Notes under the pieces: model-generated
Databases searched by the model: none
Seen by the model: the letters and a program-made list of their open reading frames with translations, nothing else
What the model was told of the DNA's origin: nothing
Translations under genes and position numbers: made by a program
Assembly (NCBI GenBank): GCA_947259045.1
Contig: CAMYKZ010000005.1
Location: forward strand, 1 to 64,000
Reading direction: 5' to 3'
Length of the DNA stretch: 64,000 bases
Origin: an uncultured Afifella sp.
Lineage (GTDB): Bacteria > Pseudomonadota > Alphaproteobacteria > Rhizobiales > Afifellaceae
Part shown: positions 24,626 to 33,894 of the stretch, piece after piece
Layout: every line of letters starts with the position of its first letter
How positions within the stretch are numbered: the stretch's first letter is position 1

Positions 24626-25030
24626 TCAGGTTCGTGGAGGTGGCGGTTCGGGGCTGGTGCGCGCAAACAAGGGCGTGTTCACAGCGCGTACATAGACTGT
24701 TTGATTCTTTGGCGGGGAATCCATGTTGGTTTCGTCGCACACGCCCAACATTGGCGCACCGCAATGCAGGCCGCCTTCGCTATGGGCTTGGTTGCTGCCC
24801 GTCTGGCCTTCTACAGGCAGCGCGCCCGGATGTCCGTGGCCGGGATGATGTTCGTGGCCGGCATGATGGTGCTCATGATCTGTGCTTGCCGTCTGGGCAG
24901 TTCGCTCCGCCGAATGCTGATAGCCGAAATGCCCGGTGGTTTCATGCAGTGAATTGGCATGGGTGAACTGTCCGCTGCAAATAACGAGCGATGCGGCAAT
25001 ATGAAGTCTGATGATGGCAAGCCATTTCAT
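24626..25030 (-). CDS. Small secreted His-rich protein, putative metal binder
   Basis: A 134-residue protein with an N-terminal hydrophobic signal-like segment (LAIIRLHIAASLVICSG). Residues 51-67 hold nine histidines (DHEHHHAGHEHHPGHGH), and a C-terminal part carries two cysteines (LHCGAPMLGVCDE). The layout recalls DUF2946-like or periplasmic metal-chaperone proteins, but I do not recognise a family. Histidine density of this kind normally means binding of Zn, Ni, Co or Cu. No strong ribosome binding site is visible, so it could be questioned as a gene. The signal peptide and its place among other His-rich periplasmic proteins support it. Confidence 0.55.
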   Translation of the reverse strand: MKWLAIIRLHIAASLVICSGQFTHANSLHETTGHFGYQHSAERTAQTASTDHEHHHAGHEHHPGHGHPGALPVEGQTGSNQAHSEGGLHCGAPMLGVCDETNMDSPPKNQTVYVRAVNTPLFARTSPEPPPPRT

Positions 25031-25147
25031 GGGCGGGGATTACCGTTCGTGTTCAACGTGAATATCGCGGTTGAGTAGAACAGGTTTGTCTGAACAAACG
25101 GCTTGCCTGTTAGGTTAAGATTGTTCTGCGGCGGCGGCGTCTGCCGT

Positions 25148-25639
25148 TCAACTCGCCGACAGCCGCTCCAGCCCGATGACGGCGACCATCTTGTCTTCCT
25201 GGGTGATGATGCCAGTCAGCAGGCCGCTGTCTGATGCCGCTTCAGGGGCGTCGGCGACGGCATCCGGCCGGATGCTGAGAATATCAGACACTGCATCGAC
25301 CAGCAGACCGTGCAGCTTTTCGCCGATCATCACGATGACGATCACCGCGCCCTTGTCGGTGTCGGTATTGCCCTGGCCGAAGCGGGCGCGCAGGTCGATC
25401 ACCGGCACGATGTGGCCGCGCAGATTGATCACCCCGCGCACATAGGCGGGCGCGTTCGGCAGCGTCGTCGCACCGTCCCAGGCGCGGATTTCGCGCACCT
25501 GCATGATGTCGACGCAATAATGCTGCTCGCCGATTGAAAAGGCGACAAACTGGTTGAGATTGAGATCGTCACCGTCGGTGCGCAGATCCAGAAGCGTGCT
25601 GTCATAGCCGCCGGCGGCGGAAGCTGAATTGACGTCCAT
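25148..25639 (-). CDS. CheW-like chemotaxis coupling protein
   Basis: A 163-residue CheW-fold protein: QFVAFSIGEQHYCVDIMQVREI, then YVRGVINLRGHIVPVIDLRARFG, the receptor/CheA coupling core, and VDAVSDILSIRPDAV near the end. It links receptors to the CheA kinase in the cytoplasm. The frame can be extended ten codons to a TTG at 25669, but the ATG at 25639 has AAGGA upstream and is preferred. It lies 84 bases downstream of the second chemoreceptor gene and probably is in its operon. No cheA, cheR or cheB gene is in this window, so the signalling partners lie elsewhere. Confidence 0.9.
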   Translation of the reverse strand: MDVNSASAAGGYDSTLLDLRTDGDDLNLNQFVAFSIGEQHYCVDIMQVREIRAWDGATTLPNAPAYVRGVINLRGHIVPVIDLRARFGQGNTDTDKGAVIVIVMIGEKLHGLLVDAVSDILSIRPDAVADAPEAASDSGLLTGIITQEDKMVAVIGLERLSAS

Positions 25640-25723
25640 CAGGTCGGTATCCTTGTCATTTGCCTGCAATCATGACGGCAAGAGGTTAAAAACACCCTTA
25701 TCGTCGCGTTATGTCGATCGCTC

Positions 25724-28384
25724 TCAGAACTCTTCCCAGCCTGCGTCAATCGGCTTAATCGCCGTATCGCCGGTGTTGGCATGCGCCGCCCTCCTGCGGG
25801 CCATGACACGCAGCGGCATTTCGCTGCCGTCAACGGCGGTTTCTTCATTATCCGTACGGTGCACCGGCACGTTCGGGTTATTTGCCGTCTTGAAGAAACC
25901 GACAGCCTGCTGAAGTTCGACCATCTGAGCGGCCGCCGACTGGATCGTCGCCGTCGTCTCTTCAACCAGCGAAGCGTTCTGCTGGGTCGTCTCATCCATA
26001 CTGGTGACTGCGCTGGAGACCTGCTCGATGCCCGATGTCTGTTCCTGGCTTGCCGCCGCGATTTCGGAAACGAAATCGGCGACTTTCTTGACCGACGTGA
26101 CGATTTCCTCCAGCGCGCCGCCGGCCTCGCCGGCAAGTCTGACGCCCTCCTGCACCTGACTGCCGGTGTTGGCGATCAGGTCCTTGATGTCTTTGGAAGC
26201 GGCCGCAGCGCGCTGCGCCAGCGCCCTGACTTCATTGGCGACAACGGCAAATCCGCGCCCGGCCTCGCCGGCGCGGGCGGCTTCTACGGAGGCATTCAGG
26301 GCCAGAAGGTTGGTCTGGAAGGCAATCTCCTGAATCAGAGCGGTGATTTCGGTGATCTTTTTTGCCGACCCTTCAATACTGCCCATCGCGGCGACCGTGC
26401 GCTCAACGACGTCGCCGCCGTCGCTCGCCAGCTTGCGTGCGCCGGCCGCCATCAGGTTGGCTTCCTGGGCATTGTCGGCATTCTGCCGCACCGTTGCCGA
26501 AAGTTCTTCCATCGATGCGGTCGTTTCCTCAAGCGAGGAGGCCTGATGTTCAGTCCGGGTCGACAGATCCGTAATACCTGAGGAGATTTCCTCTGTTGCC
26601 GTCTGCACCGCGCCGGAGACATCGGCAATGCGGCCGACAATCTCTTCCATCTGATCGCCCATCCGGTCGACATCCTGCTGCAATTGCAGGAACGCGCCCA
26701 TGTGCCGGCCATTCATGCGCTTGCTCAGGTCACCTTCAGCCATCGCCGATACCACCTTGACCACCTGGTCGAGGCCGTTGTCTGTGACATCAAGCAGTTC
26801 ATTCATGCCGTGGGCGAGGTCTGCCATGAAACCGGTCTTGTCAGCTTCGCGCAGCCGCTGGGAGAAATCGCCTTCGCCTGCTGCCGTGACAATGCCGGCA
26901 ATCTCGGTTTCGACAGCCACCTGGGCCGTCAGATCCTGCCATTCGATTACGGCGCCGAGGCGATCGCGTTTTTCATTGAAGACCGGACTTGCGGTCAGCC
27001 TGATCGTATGGCCGCCGGCGATCATGCGAGCGGATAAAGGTTCATCCTGCATGTTCAGATGTTCGATCCGCATTTCAGCCAGATTGTGCAACCTGTCGAA
27101 TATCGTTCCAGTCAGAACATCGCTGGCAAACCCGTCCAGTTCGCTGCGAAGGTTCGCACCGAGTGTCTTGAATAGCCTGCGCATCGCCTTGTTGGGAAAA
27201 ATCACCCGGCCATCCGTGCCGACGATCATCATTGGCGAGGAGGCATCGTCGAGTGACGATTGCGCCTGCGCCGCCCTGATGCCGACAGCGCGGATCTGTT
27301 CAAGCGCGCGGGCCATTTCACCGATCTCGTCCTTGCGGTCGCCGCCGGGAACGGTGTGATTGCTGTCGCCGCCGGCAAGCATGCCAACAGCCATTTTCAT
27401 CGCCATGATCGGCCGCACGACGCTGTTGGCTGCAAACCAGCCCAGAACCAGCGCCGCAAGGAGGGCAATGGCGCCGACAATGAAATAGGTTTCGGCCAGT
27501 TTTGAAATGCCGGCATAGGCGACATCGGCAGACACGGCTGCATGCAGGGTCCAGTTGGGATCTTCTAGCAGGCCGATGCTGATTGATGGCGTCATCGTCA
27601 GCAGAAAGGTCTGACCGCCCCGCGATATTGTCGTGACGTTGCCAGTGGCGCCGACATTGTGCACGTCATGGCCATCGGGCCCGCTGCCATGAAGGCCGAC
27701 TGCCGCTTTGTTCCAGATGCCGGCATTGGCGACGCCGGACAGGTAAATCGTTTCGTTGCTGCGGACATCGTGCAGCAGCAGAACCCGGTCCGCGTTCTGC
27801 TGTCCGCCGGCAACCTGAGCGCGCTCCAGCCGCTTCCGGATCCGGGTCCAGTCGATCACGCCGATGACCGACCCGATAATCGTTCCGGCATCGTAATCTG
27901 CCCGCACCGGAACTGCGAACAGGACCGTCTTGCTGGCGGAAAGCCTGTTCGATCCGAATGGGCCGGTATAGATGTTATCGGCCATTGCGCTTGAAAATGC
28001 CTGCAGATCGCCCAGTTCCGAGCCTGTCTGCGCATCGTCCGTTGCCGCGACGACACGTCCGCCCTGATCGGTGACCAGCAGCGATTCAAAATCCGGATAT
28101 TGCTGCTGCAGGCTGGTCATCGCCGCCTTGATCTCACCGGAATCGTCTTCGATCAGAACGTCCTGCATGACCCGCAGGCGGCTCCATGCGGCAAGATCGG
28201 TAAGATTGCCGGCCAGTTCCACTTCAAGGTTGCGCAGGGTATCACCAGTGCCGTTCTGGAGCTGTGTTGAGACCTCCTGGCGCATGGTTTCCCGGGCCGA
28301 CATGAAGGACGCAACCGAGCCGATGGCAAGCGGCAGGATGGCGCATAAGACGAACTGGATGACTGTCTTTTGTTTAAGACGCAT
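25724..28384 (-). CDS. Methyl-accepting chemotaxis protein with double-cache sensor
   Basis: An 886-residue chemoreceptor. TM1 lies at about 8-28. The periplasmic region of about 300 residues has a dCache pattern (FESLLVTDQGGRVVAATDDAQTGSELGD, then VLFAVPVRADYDAGTIIGSVIGVIDW) and the short GPDGHDVHNVG stretch. TM2 is near 320, followed by HAMP, a PAS-like domain (SSPMMIVGTDGRVIFPNKAM), a second HAMP-like segment and the signalling domain. It ends GWEEF, a CheR/CheB tether. The cytoplasmic half is closely similar to the receptor at 20484-22919, so the two are paralogues with exchanged sensor domains. An upstream TTG at 28423 is in frame, but the ATG at 28384 directly precedes the first helix. 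Confidence 0.9.
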   Translation of the reverse strand: MRLKQKTVIQFVLCAILPLAIGSVASFMSARETMRQEVSTQLQNGTGDTLRNLEVELAGNLTDLAAWSRLRVMQDVLIEDDSGEIKAAMTSLQQQYPDFESLLVTDQGGRVVAATDDAQTGSELGDLQAFSSAMADNIYTGPFGSNRLSASKTVLFAVPVRADYDAGTIIGSVIGVIDWTRIRKRLERAQVAGGQQNADRVLLLHDVRSNETIYLSGVANAGIWNKAAVGLHGSGPDGHDVHNVGATGNVTTISRGGQTFLLTMTPSISIGLLEDPNWTLHAAVSADVAYAGISKLAETYFIVGAIALLAALVLGWFAANSVVRPIMAMKMAVGMLAGGDSNHTVPGGDRKDEIGEMARALEQIRAVGIRAAQAQSSLDDASSPMMIVGTDGRVIFPNKAMRRLFKTLGANLRSELDGFASDVLTGTIFDRLHNLAEMRIEHLNMQDEPLSARMIAGGHTIRLTASPVFNEKRDRLGAVIEWQDLTAQVAVETEIAGIVTAAGEGDFSQRLREADKTGFMADLAHGMNELLDVTDNGLDQVVKVVSAMAEGDLSKRMNGRHMGAFLQLQQDVDRMGDQMEEIVGRIADVSGAVQTATEEISSGITDLSTRTEHQASSLEETTASMEELSATVRQNADNAQEANLMAAGARKLASDGGDVVERTVAAMGSIEGSAKKITEITALIQEIAFQTNLLALNASVEAARAGEAGRGFAVVANEVRALAQRAAAASKDIKDLIANTGSQVQEGVRLAGEAGGALEEIVTSVKKVADFVSEIAAASQEQTSGIEQVSSAVTSMDETTQQNASLVEETTATIQSAAAQMVELQQAVGFFKTANNPNVPVHRTDNEETAVDGSEMPLRVMARRRAAHANTGDTAIKPIDAGWEEF

Positions 28385-28444
28385 TTTTTGAACCAAGCTG
28401 CCGCGCTCATTGGCGGGCAGCAATTGTGTTACCGAACTCTAATT

Positions 28445-28476
28445 GTGTGCCGGGTCCGTCTGCGGGCCCGGCACAC
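28445..28476 (-). terminator. Strong hairpin terminator after the cache-domain gene
   Basis: GTGTGCCGGG (28445-28454) pairs perfectly with CCCGGCACAC (28467-28476). It stands 5 bases past the stop codon of the cache-domain gene on the minus strand and just before the chemoreceptor start, so it separates the two transcripts. The T-tract is weak. Confidence 0.65.
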
Positions 28477-28481
28477 TATTT

Positions 28482-29281
28482 TCAGCTGTCCGGGTTTTCG
28501 GCGTGAAACGCCAGGATTGTCCAGTCCTCGACCGTCCGATAGGCAACGGAATAGCTCTTGCCACCGGCTTTGACGGTGCCCGCACCCTTGTCGGCTTTTC
28601 CGCCGGCAGCATTGCGCACTGCGGTGAGGTTCAGGCCGGCAAGGTCGAACGCGTCAAAATAGTCGGCCCGGTCTTCCGAATCGCCCTTCTTGTTGATCTC
28701 AATCGCCTTGCGGCTGTCGGAAACAACATATCCGTCGGCGTCAATGGCGACGAGAACAACACCTTTTTCGCGCTCCATCCGCTTGTTGAGCGCATCCTGG
28801 AACGACCGCAGCGTATGTTCGTAATGCAGGATCGCCTTCTTGTTGCCATCCACGACAATAGGCGTGACATAGGCTGTCACCCATTTGTTGGCGTCGACCG
28901 ACATATAGATCGGCGAGATGTGAACCTTGCGGACCGGTGTCGCAAAGCCCGGCGCAAAAAAGCTTGCCCCGGTCTCGTCATCGGCCAGGTCGTCTGCGAT
29001 TTCACGCCCGACAATGCGCGAAAGTTCCGCGCCTTCCGGATTGATCAGGCACATTTCCTCAACGTGGAACCGGCTCTGCACGGAGAGCGAGATCTGGTCG
29101 ATCCGCGGTTTGATCTGATTGCGCATCTGATGGTCGGCGTGGAAAGCCGTTCCACAGTCGCGGCTTTCTGCGCGACGAGTTTGTCCAGCTTGCTTGCTGC
29201 CGACGCGGCAGAAACTGCCATGGCGGTTGCCAGAACGACGCCAGTCAGAATGCCTGCTTTGGCAGTATTTTGAAAACGCAT
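28482..29281 (-). pseudogene. Cache-domain periplasmic sensor protein with an apparent frameshift
   Basis: The 5' part, from the ATG at 29281, encodes a good signal peptide (GILTGVVLATAMAVSAASAA) and about 20 further residues (KLDKLVAQKAATVERL), then continues into unlike sequence and stops at 29045. A second frame, open through the same stretch with its first ATG at 29126, encodes 214 residues of a cache fold (CLINPEGAELSRIVG, ISPIYMSVDANKWVTAYVTPIV, LVAIDADGYVVSDS). Neither part makes sense alone. One extra base near 29140 (for example a third A in GTGGAA) would join them. It is either a real frameshift or a sequencing error. The repaired protein would be a stand-alone periplasmic ligand-sensing protein of about 265 residues beside two chemoreceptors. 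Confidence 0.7.
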
Positions 29282-29638
29282 ATTACTCTTCTCCTGCTTC
29301 CGGTTAAAGAGACAGCTTCGGGAGTTGGTATTGCCGATGCATTAATATTGCTTCAGCGCCATTGCCCTGGCCGTGTCTTCTAGCGCAGGAACTTTGCGTA
29401 ATAAAATGAATCAAATGATAGTGAATGCAATCGCTGGATGAGTTAAGCGAAATATATTCTAATTTTTGCAACGTTTAATTTGAATCTAGTTAAACATCTA
29501 CCAACAATAGGTGCTTCAACTTTAAATTAACCATAATAATAAGCCATCCGGATATTGTATCGAGGAGATTCGAGATGTTTAAACTGTCCGGGCAGGTGCG
29601 CGGGGAGGGCTTTTGCGAAGCGTAAAGACTGTATCAAC
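29282..29638. other. AT-rich intergenic region
   Basis: These 357 bases hold no convincing gene. The first part is the likely promoter of the cache-domain gene; 29390-29560 is very AT-rich with runs such as TTTAAATTAACC. A 16-codon frame at 29575-29625 begins with ATG behind GAGGAG, but it is too short and unlike anything known. No tRNA or strong hairpin was seen. Confidence 0.5.
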
Positions 29639-30253
29639 TCAGGCTGAGAACGGCTTGCGCCCTGTCGTCAGCGCGGAATCAACCAGGCCGATCCTGTCCT
29701 GGCCCCAGAACGGTTCGCCGTCCAGCACATAACAGGGCGAACCGATGGCGTGGGCAGCCACGGCCTCTGCGGTATTGCGCTCGTGGATCTCTGCCGACAG
29801 TTCGTTTTGCGCCGCAGCCAGCAACTCTGCGCTGTCATGGCCGGTATCGGCCAGCCGCTGGGCGAGCACGGTCTCGTCGGCGATATCTTCTTCGTCGACC
29901 CAGATCGCCTGGAACACCGCCTCGATGTAATCGGCCGGATCCTTGCCCTTTTCCACCATGGCGATCACCGTCCTGTCGGCCAGAACCGGACTGGTCGGGA
30001 AATGCTTCGGGGCAAGCGTCAGCGCCACGCCGCGGATCTCCCGCCAGCGCTGCAATTCGATCATCCGGTAGTCCTGCCGTGCCTTGGGACGCTGGGGTAC
30101 CGGAACCGCACCGGAATCCTCCCACACGCCCATGATGCTGACCGGCTTGAAGCGCACTTCCGTTCCGTGTTTGCTCGCAACATCCAGAAATGCCCTGTGC
30201 CCGAGATAGGCAAACGGTGACAGCAGGGTGAAATAATAATCGATTGTCCGCAT
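29639..30253 (-). CDS. 2-hydroxychromene-2-carboxylate isomerase family protein (DsbA-like)
   Basis: A 204-residue thioredoxin-fold protein of the DsbA/GST-kappa group. It starts IDYYFTLLSPFAYLGHRAF, in which a Ser replaces the Cys-x-x-Cys of true disulfide oxidoreductases, as expected for glutathione-dependent isomerases. C-terminal markers are AIGSPCYVLDGEPFWGQDRI, with the cis-Pro region and the WGQDR motif. The named family member isomerises 2-hydroxychromene-2-carboxylate in naphthalene degradation, but many homologues have other roles. It lies about 120 bases downstream of the beta-oxidation operon on the same strand and could take part in degradation of a CoA-independent intermediate. 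That link is inference. Confidence 0.8.
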   Translation of the reverse strand: MRTIDYYFTLLSPFAYLGHRAFLDVASKHGTEVRFKPVSIMGVWEDSGAVPVPQRPKARQDYRMIELQRWREIRGVALTLAPKHFPTSPVLADRTVIAMVEKGKDPADYIEAVFQAIWVDEEDIADETVLAQRLADTGHDSAELLAAAQNELSAEIHERNTAEAVAAHAIGSPCYVLDGEPFWGQDRIGLVDSALTTGRKPFSA

Positions 30254-30370
30254 CGTGTTGTTCCTTTTGCCTGTCGGTATAAATGGTCAGCGGCAAAAGG
30301 AAAGCAGGTGCAAGGCTTTTTCCCCACACCTGCTGAATCAAGTGTTATCGCCGCCGTCACGCCATCCCGA

Positions 30371-32593
30371 TCATGCAGCCTTGCGTTTGCCGCCGTTTTT
30401 CCTGCCGCTCTTGCCGAACCGGCCGTAAAACGTCTCACCGTTTTTCGCCATCTCAATCAACAGCGCATTGGGTTTGAAGCGGTCGCCGTGGGTTTTTTGC
30501 AGGTCCCTGCAAAGGGCAACAAAAGCCGATGCGCCCATACCGTCGATGTAGGACAGCGTTCCGCCGGTATAGGGCGCGAAACCGAAGCCGAGGATGGAGC
30601 CGACATCGGCTTCGCGCGGATCGGTGACGACGCCTTCTTCAACCGTGCGCGCTGCCTCCAGCGCCTGGACGATCAGGAGCCGGTGCTTCAGTTCGCCGAC
30701 ATCGAATTGCTCCGCCGGTTTCGGTGCGGCAAGATCGGCAAGGCCCGGCCAAAGCACCTTGTTTCGGCCCTGATAATCGTAGAAACCCTTGCCGTTCTTG
30801 CGGCCGAAACGCTCACGCCGCACAACCATCTCCTCAAGCAGTTTCTTCTGTGCCGGATTGATCGCCCTGGCGCCGAGATCGGCTTCCGTCGCCTTGAGGA
30901 TCTTCCAGCCGAGATCGACGCCGACCTCGTCGTTCAGCGACAGTGGCCCGACCGGCATGCCGGCCATGCGGGCTGAATTTTCCACCATGGCCGCCGGCAC
31001 GCCCTCCGTCAGCATCAGATGGCCTTCCAGCAGATAGGCGGTGACGCAGCGGTTGGCGAAGAAGCCGCGGCTGTCATTGACGACAATCGGCGTTTTCCTG
31101 ATGGCACGGACATAATCCAGCGCCGTGGCAAGCGCCGTGTCTTCGGTCTTTTCGCCAACAATGATCTCCACCAGCATCATCTTGTCGACCGGCGAGAAGA
31201 AATGGATGCCGATAAAGCTTGCCGGATCCCGGTAGGCTTCCGCCAGAGAGGTGATCGGCAGGGTCGACGTGTTCGAGGCGAAAATCGCAGCTTTGCCAAG
31301 ATGCGCTTCGGCCTGTTCGAATGCCGCGGCCTTGACGTTGCGGTCTTCGAACACCGCTTCGATCACCAGATCGCATCCCTTCAGCCTGGCGTAATCGGTG
31401 GCCGGTTCGATCTTTTTCAACAGCGCATCGCTCTCCGCCTGGGTTGCCCGGCCGCGCGACATCGCCTTTTTCATCAGGTCCGCTGAATAATTTTTGCCTT
31501 TTTCGGCGGCGTCCATGCTCTGGTCGAGCAGCACCACGTTCATGCCGGCCTTTGCCGTGACATAGGCAATGCCGGCGCCCATGAAGCCTGCACCGATCAC
31601 GCCGATTTTCTTCAGCCTGGCCGGCGGCACGTTCGCCGGCCGCCGCGCGCCCTTGTTCAATTCCTGCATGGAGACGAACAGCGAGCGGATCATCGCCGAG
31701 GCTTCCGGCGTCTGCAGCACATGGGCAAAATACCGGCTCTCGACCCGCAATGCCAGATCCATCGGCAGCATCAGGCCTTCCACGACCGAATGCATGATGC
31801 CGCGGGCGCCGGGATAATTGTCGAACGTCTCCTTGCGGTAGATCGCATTGGCGGCCGGCCAGAACTGGAAGCCGGCAGGCGACATGATCTTCTGCGCGCC
31901 CTCCAGCCGGTAGCCCTTCTTGTCCCACTCCCGAACCGGGTCGACACCGGCCTTCAGCATCGCCTTCGCCGCTGCCACGACGGAGCGCGCCGGCACGACG
32001 TCGTCAAACAGGCCGATCGCTTTTGCCTTGTTGCCGTCGAGTGTGCGGCCCTGCAGCAGAAACTGCATCGCCTCCTGCTGGTTGGTCACCATGCGGACAA
32101 CCCGCTGGGTGCCGCCGGCGCCCGGGAAGATACCGATTTTGACTTCCGGCAGGCCGATCTTGGCGTGGTCGCCGGCAATGCGTCCGTGGCAGGCCAGCGC
32201 CAGTTCCGTGCCGCCGCCCATGCAGGTGCCGTTGACGGCGGCCACGAAGGGTTTGCCGCAGGTTTCAAGTTTGCGGTAGATCTGCGACAGCCGGCTTGAG
32301 GCATCCAGCAGTTTCTGCTGCGCCTTTTCCGGGTTGGCGTTTTTCTGTTTTTCCAGCACCCCCTGGATACCGGCCAGCATGGTGATGTCGGCGCCGCCGG
32401 TGAAGTCCTTCTTTTGGGAGGTAATCACGGCGCCCTTGATCGCCTCGTCGCCAACCACCTGATCGATGATCGCATCAAGTTCGTCCATCACTTCGGGGGT
32501 GATGACGTTCAGCGACCGATCGGCCATGTCCCATGTCACAACGGCAAAACCGTCCTTGCCGGTGACGACGTCGAAATTGTTGTAATCGCTCAT
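30371..32593 (-). CDS. Bifunctional enoyl-CoA hydratase / 3-hydroxyacyl-CoA dehydrogenase (FadJ-like)
   Basis: A 740-residue multifunctional beta-oxidation enzyme. The N-terminal crotonase domain (about 1-190) has [23 protein letters not shown] and the catalytic [19 protein letters not shown]. The NAD-binding domain starts near 315 with [21 protein letters not shown]. The dehydrogenase domain follows with [29 protein letters not shown] and the RCVTAYLLE region, and the second C-terminal dehydrogenase repeat with [10 protein letters not shown]. It catalyses hydration and oxidation of acyl-CoA intermediates. The ATG at 32593 has AGG upstream and lies 8 bases after the thiolase stop codon. It is the last gene of the operon acyl-CoA dehydrogenase, thiolase, FadJ. 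Confidence 0.93.
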   Translation of the reverse strand: MSDYNNFDVVTGKDGFAVVTWDMADRSLNVITPEVMDELDAIIDQVVGDEAIKGAVITSQKKDFTGGADITMLAGIQGVLEKQKNANPEKAQQKLLDASSRLSQIYRKLETCGKPFVAAVNGTCMGGGTELALACHGRIAGDHAKIGLPEVKIGIFPGAGGTQRVVRMVTNQQEAMQFLLQGRTLDGNKAKAIGLFDDVVPARSVVAAAKAMLKAGVDPVREWDKKGYRLEGAQKIMSPAGFQFWPAANAIYRKETFDNYPGARGIMHSVVEGLMLPMDLALRVESRYFAHVLQTPEASAMIRSLFVSMQELNKGARRPANVPPARLKKIGVIGAGFMGAGIAYVTAKAGMNVVLLDQSMDAAEKGKNYSADLMKKAMSRGRATQAESDALLKKIEPATDYARLKGCDLVIEAVFEDRNVKAAAFEQAEAHLGKAAIFASNTSTLPITSLAEAYRDPASFIGIHFFSPVDKMMLVEIIVGEKTEDTALATALDYVRAIRKTPIVVNDSRGFFANRCVTAYLLEGHLMLTEGVPAAMVENSARMAGMPVGPLSLNDEVGVDLGWKILKATEADLGARAINPAQKKLLEEMVVRRERFGRKNGKGFYDYQGRNKVLWPGLADLAAPKPAEQFDVGELKHRLLIVQALEAARTVEEGVVTDPREADVGSILGFGFAPYTGGTLSYIDGMGASAFVALCRDLQKTHGDRFKPNALLIEMAKNGETFYGRFGKSGRKNGGKRKAA

Positions 32594-32601
32594 GATCAGC
32601 C

Positions 32602-33810
32602 TCAGACGCGTTCGATGATGGTTGCAGTGCCCATGCCGGCACCGATGCAAAGGGTGACGAGTGCGGTGTTCAGGTCGCGCCGTTCCAGTTCGTCCAGCAC
32701 CGTGCCGAGGATCATCGCCCCGGTCGCGCCGAGCGGATGGCCCATGGCGATCGCACCGCCATTGACGTTGACCCTGTTATGGTCGAGATCGAAGGCCTGC
32801 ATGTAGCGCAGCACCACGGAGGCAAATGCCTCGTTGATCTCAAACAGATCGATGTCGTCGACGGACATTTTCGCCTTTTTCAGCAGTTTCTCCGTCACAT
32901 CGACCGGGCCGGTCAGCATCAGTGCCGGATCTGAGCCGACATTGGCAAAGGCGCGGATCTTCGCCCGCGGCGTCAGGCCGGCGGCCTTGCCGCCACGCTT
33001 GTTGCCGATCAGGACCGCCGCCGCACCGTCGACGATGCCGGATGAATTGCCGGCATGGTGGACGTGATTAACCTTCTCGATCTCCGGATGGGCCTGGATA
33101 CCGACATAATCGAAGCCGCCCATCTCGCCCATCAGTTCAAAGGACGGATTGAGAGATGCCAGCGACTGCATATTGGTGTCTGCGCGCGGATGTTCGTCCT
33201 TGTCGAGGATCGTCAGGCCGTTGATGTCCTTGACCGCGATCACCGAGTTTGCGAAGCGCTTGTCTTTCCAGGATTTCGCGGTCCGCTTCTGGCTTTCAAC
33301 CGCATAGGCGTCGCAATCGTCACGATTGAAACCGTATTTGGTGGCAATCAGATCGGCGGAAACGCCCTGAGGCATGAAATAGGAAGGGATTGCCACCTGC
33401 GGGTCGACCGGCCAGGCGCCGCCGGATGCGCCAATGCCGACCCGCGACATGCTCTCCACCCCGCCGGCAACAACGATATCATGGTTGCCGGATGCCACCT
33501 GGGCAGCGCCGAAATTGACCGCGTCGAGGCCGGAAGCGCAAAACCGGTTGATCTGCACGCCCGGCACATGGTCGCCGAAATCGGCTGCAAACACGGCTGC
33601 ACGCGCGACATCGCCGCCGGCCTCGCCGACCGGATCGACACAGCCAAGGATCACATCGTCCACGAGTTTCGTATCAAGCCCGTTGCGCTCGCGCACCGCT
33701 TCAAGGGCGGTTGCGGCAAGCCGCACGGTGGGAACCTCATGCAGGCTCCCGTCCTTCTTGCCGCGTCCGCGCGGCGTGCGCACATGATCATAAATAAAGG
33801 CGTCCGCCAT
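32602..33810 (-). CDS. Acetyl-CoA C-acyltransferase (thiolase)
   Basis: A 402-residue thiolase with all signature regions. The nucleophilic cysteine lies in [18 protein letters not shown] (about residue 90). The substrate loop is followed by the thiolase-2 signature [18 protein letters not shown] with the catalytic His (about 348-365). The C-terminal signature [15 protein letters not shown] contains the second catalytic Cys. It cleaves 3-ketoacyl-CoA with CoA, releasing acetyl-CoA, or works in reverse. GGAGG lies before the ATG. It is the middle gene of the beta-oxidation operon, 84 bases after the acyl-CoA dehydrogenase gene. Confidence 0.94.
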   Translation of the reverse strand: MADAFIYDHVRTPRGRGKKDGSLHEVPTVRLAATALEAVRERNGLDTKLVDDVILGCVDPVGEAGGDVARAAVFAADFGDHVPGVQINRFCASGLDAVNFGAAQVASGNHDIVVAGGVESMSRVGIGASGGAWPVDPQVAIPSYFMPQGVSADLIATKYGFNRDDCDAYAVESQKRTAKSWKDKRFANSVIAVKDINGLTILDKDEHPRADTNMQSLASLNPSFELMGEMGGFDYVGIQAHPEIEKVNHVHHAGNSSGIVDGAAAVLIGNKRGGKAAGLTPRAKIRAFANVGSDPALMLTGPVDVTEKLLKKAKMSVDDIDLFEINEAFASVVLRYMQAFDLDHNRVNVNGGAIAMGHPLGATGAMILGTVLDELERRDLNTALVTLCIGAGMGTATIIERV

Positions 33811-33894
33811 GATGGCCTCCGTGTCATTGAAATTTATATCTGATATAGAGCAAAGGCCCGGTTATGTTCAGCCGGGCTGCATCATTATTTCGTG

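Noticed and set aside
29575-29625. A 16-codon frame with ATG behind GAGGAG
   Set aside because: It has a good ribosome binding site but is too short and has no recognisable sequence; not enough to call a gene.
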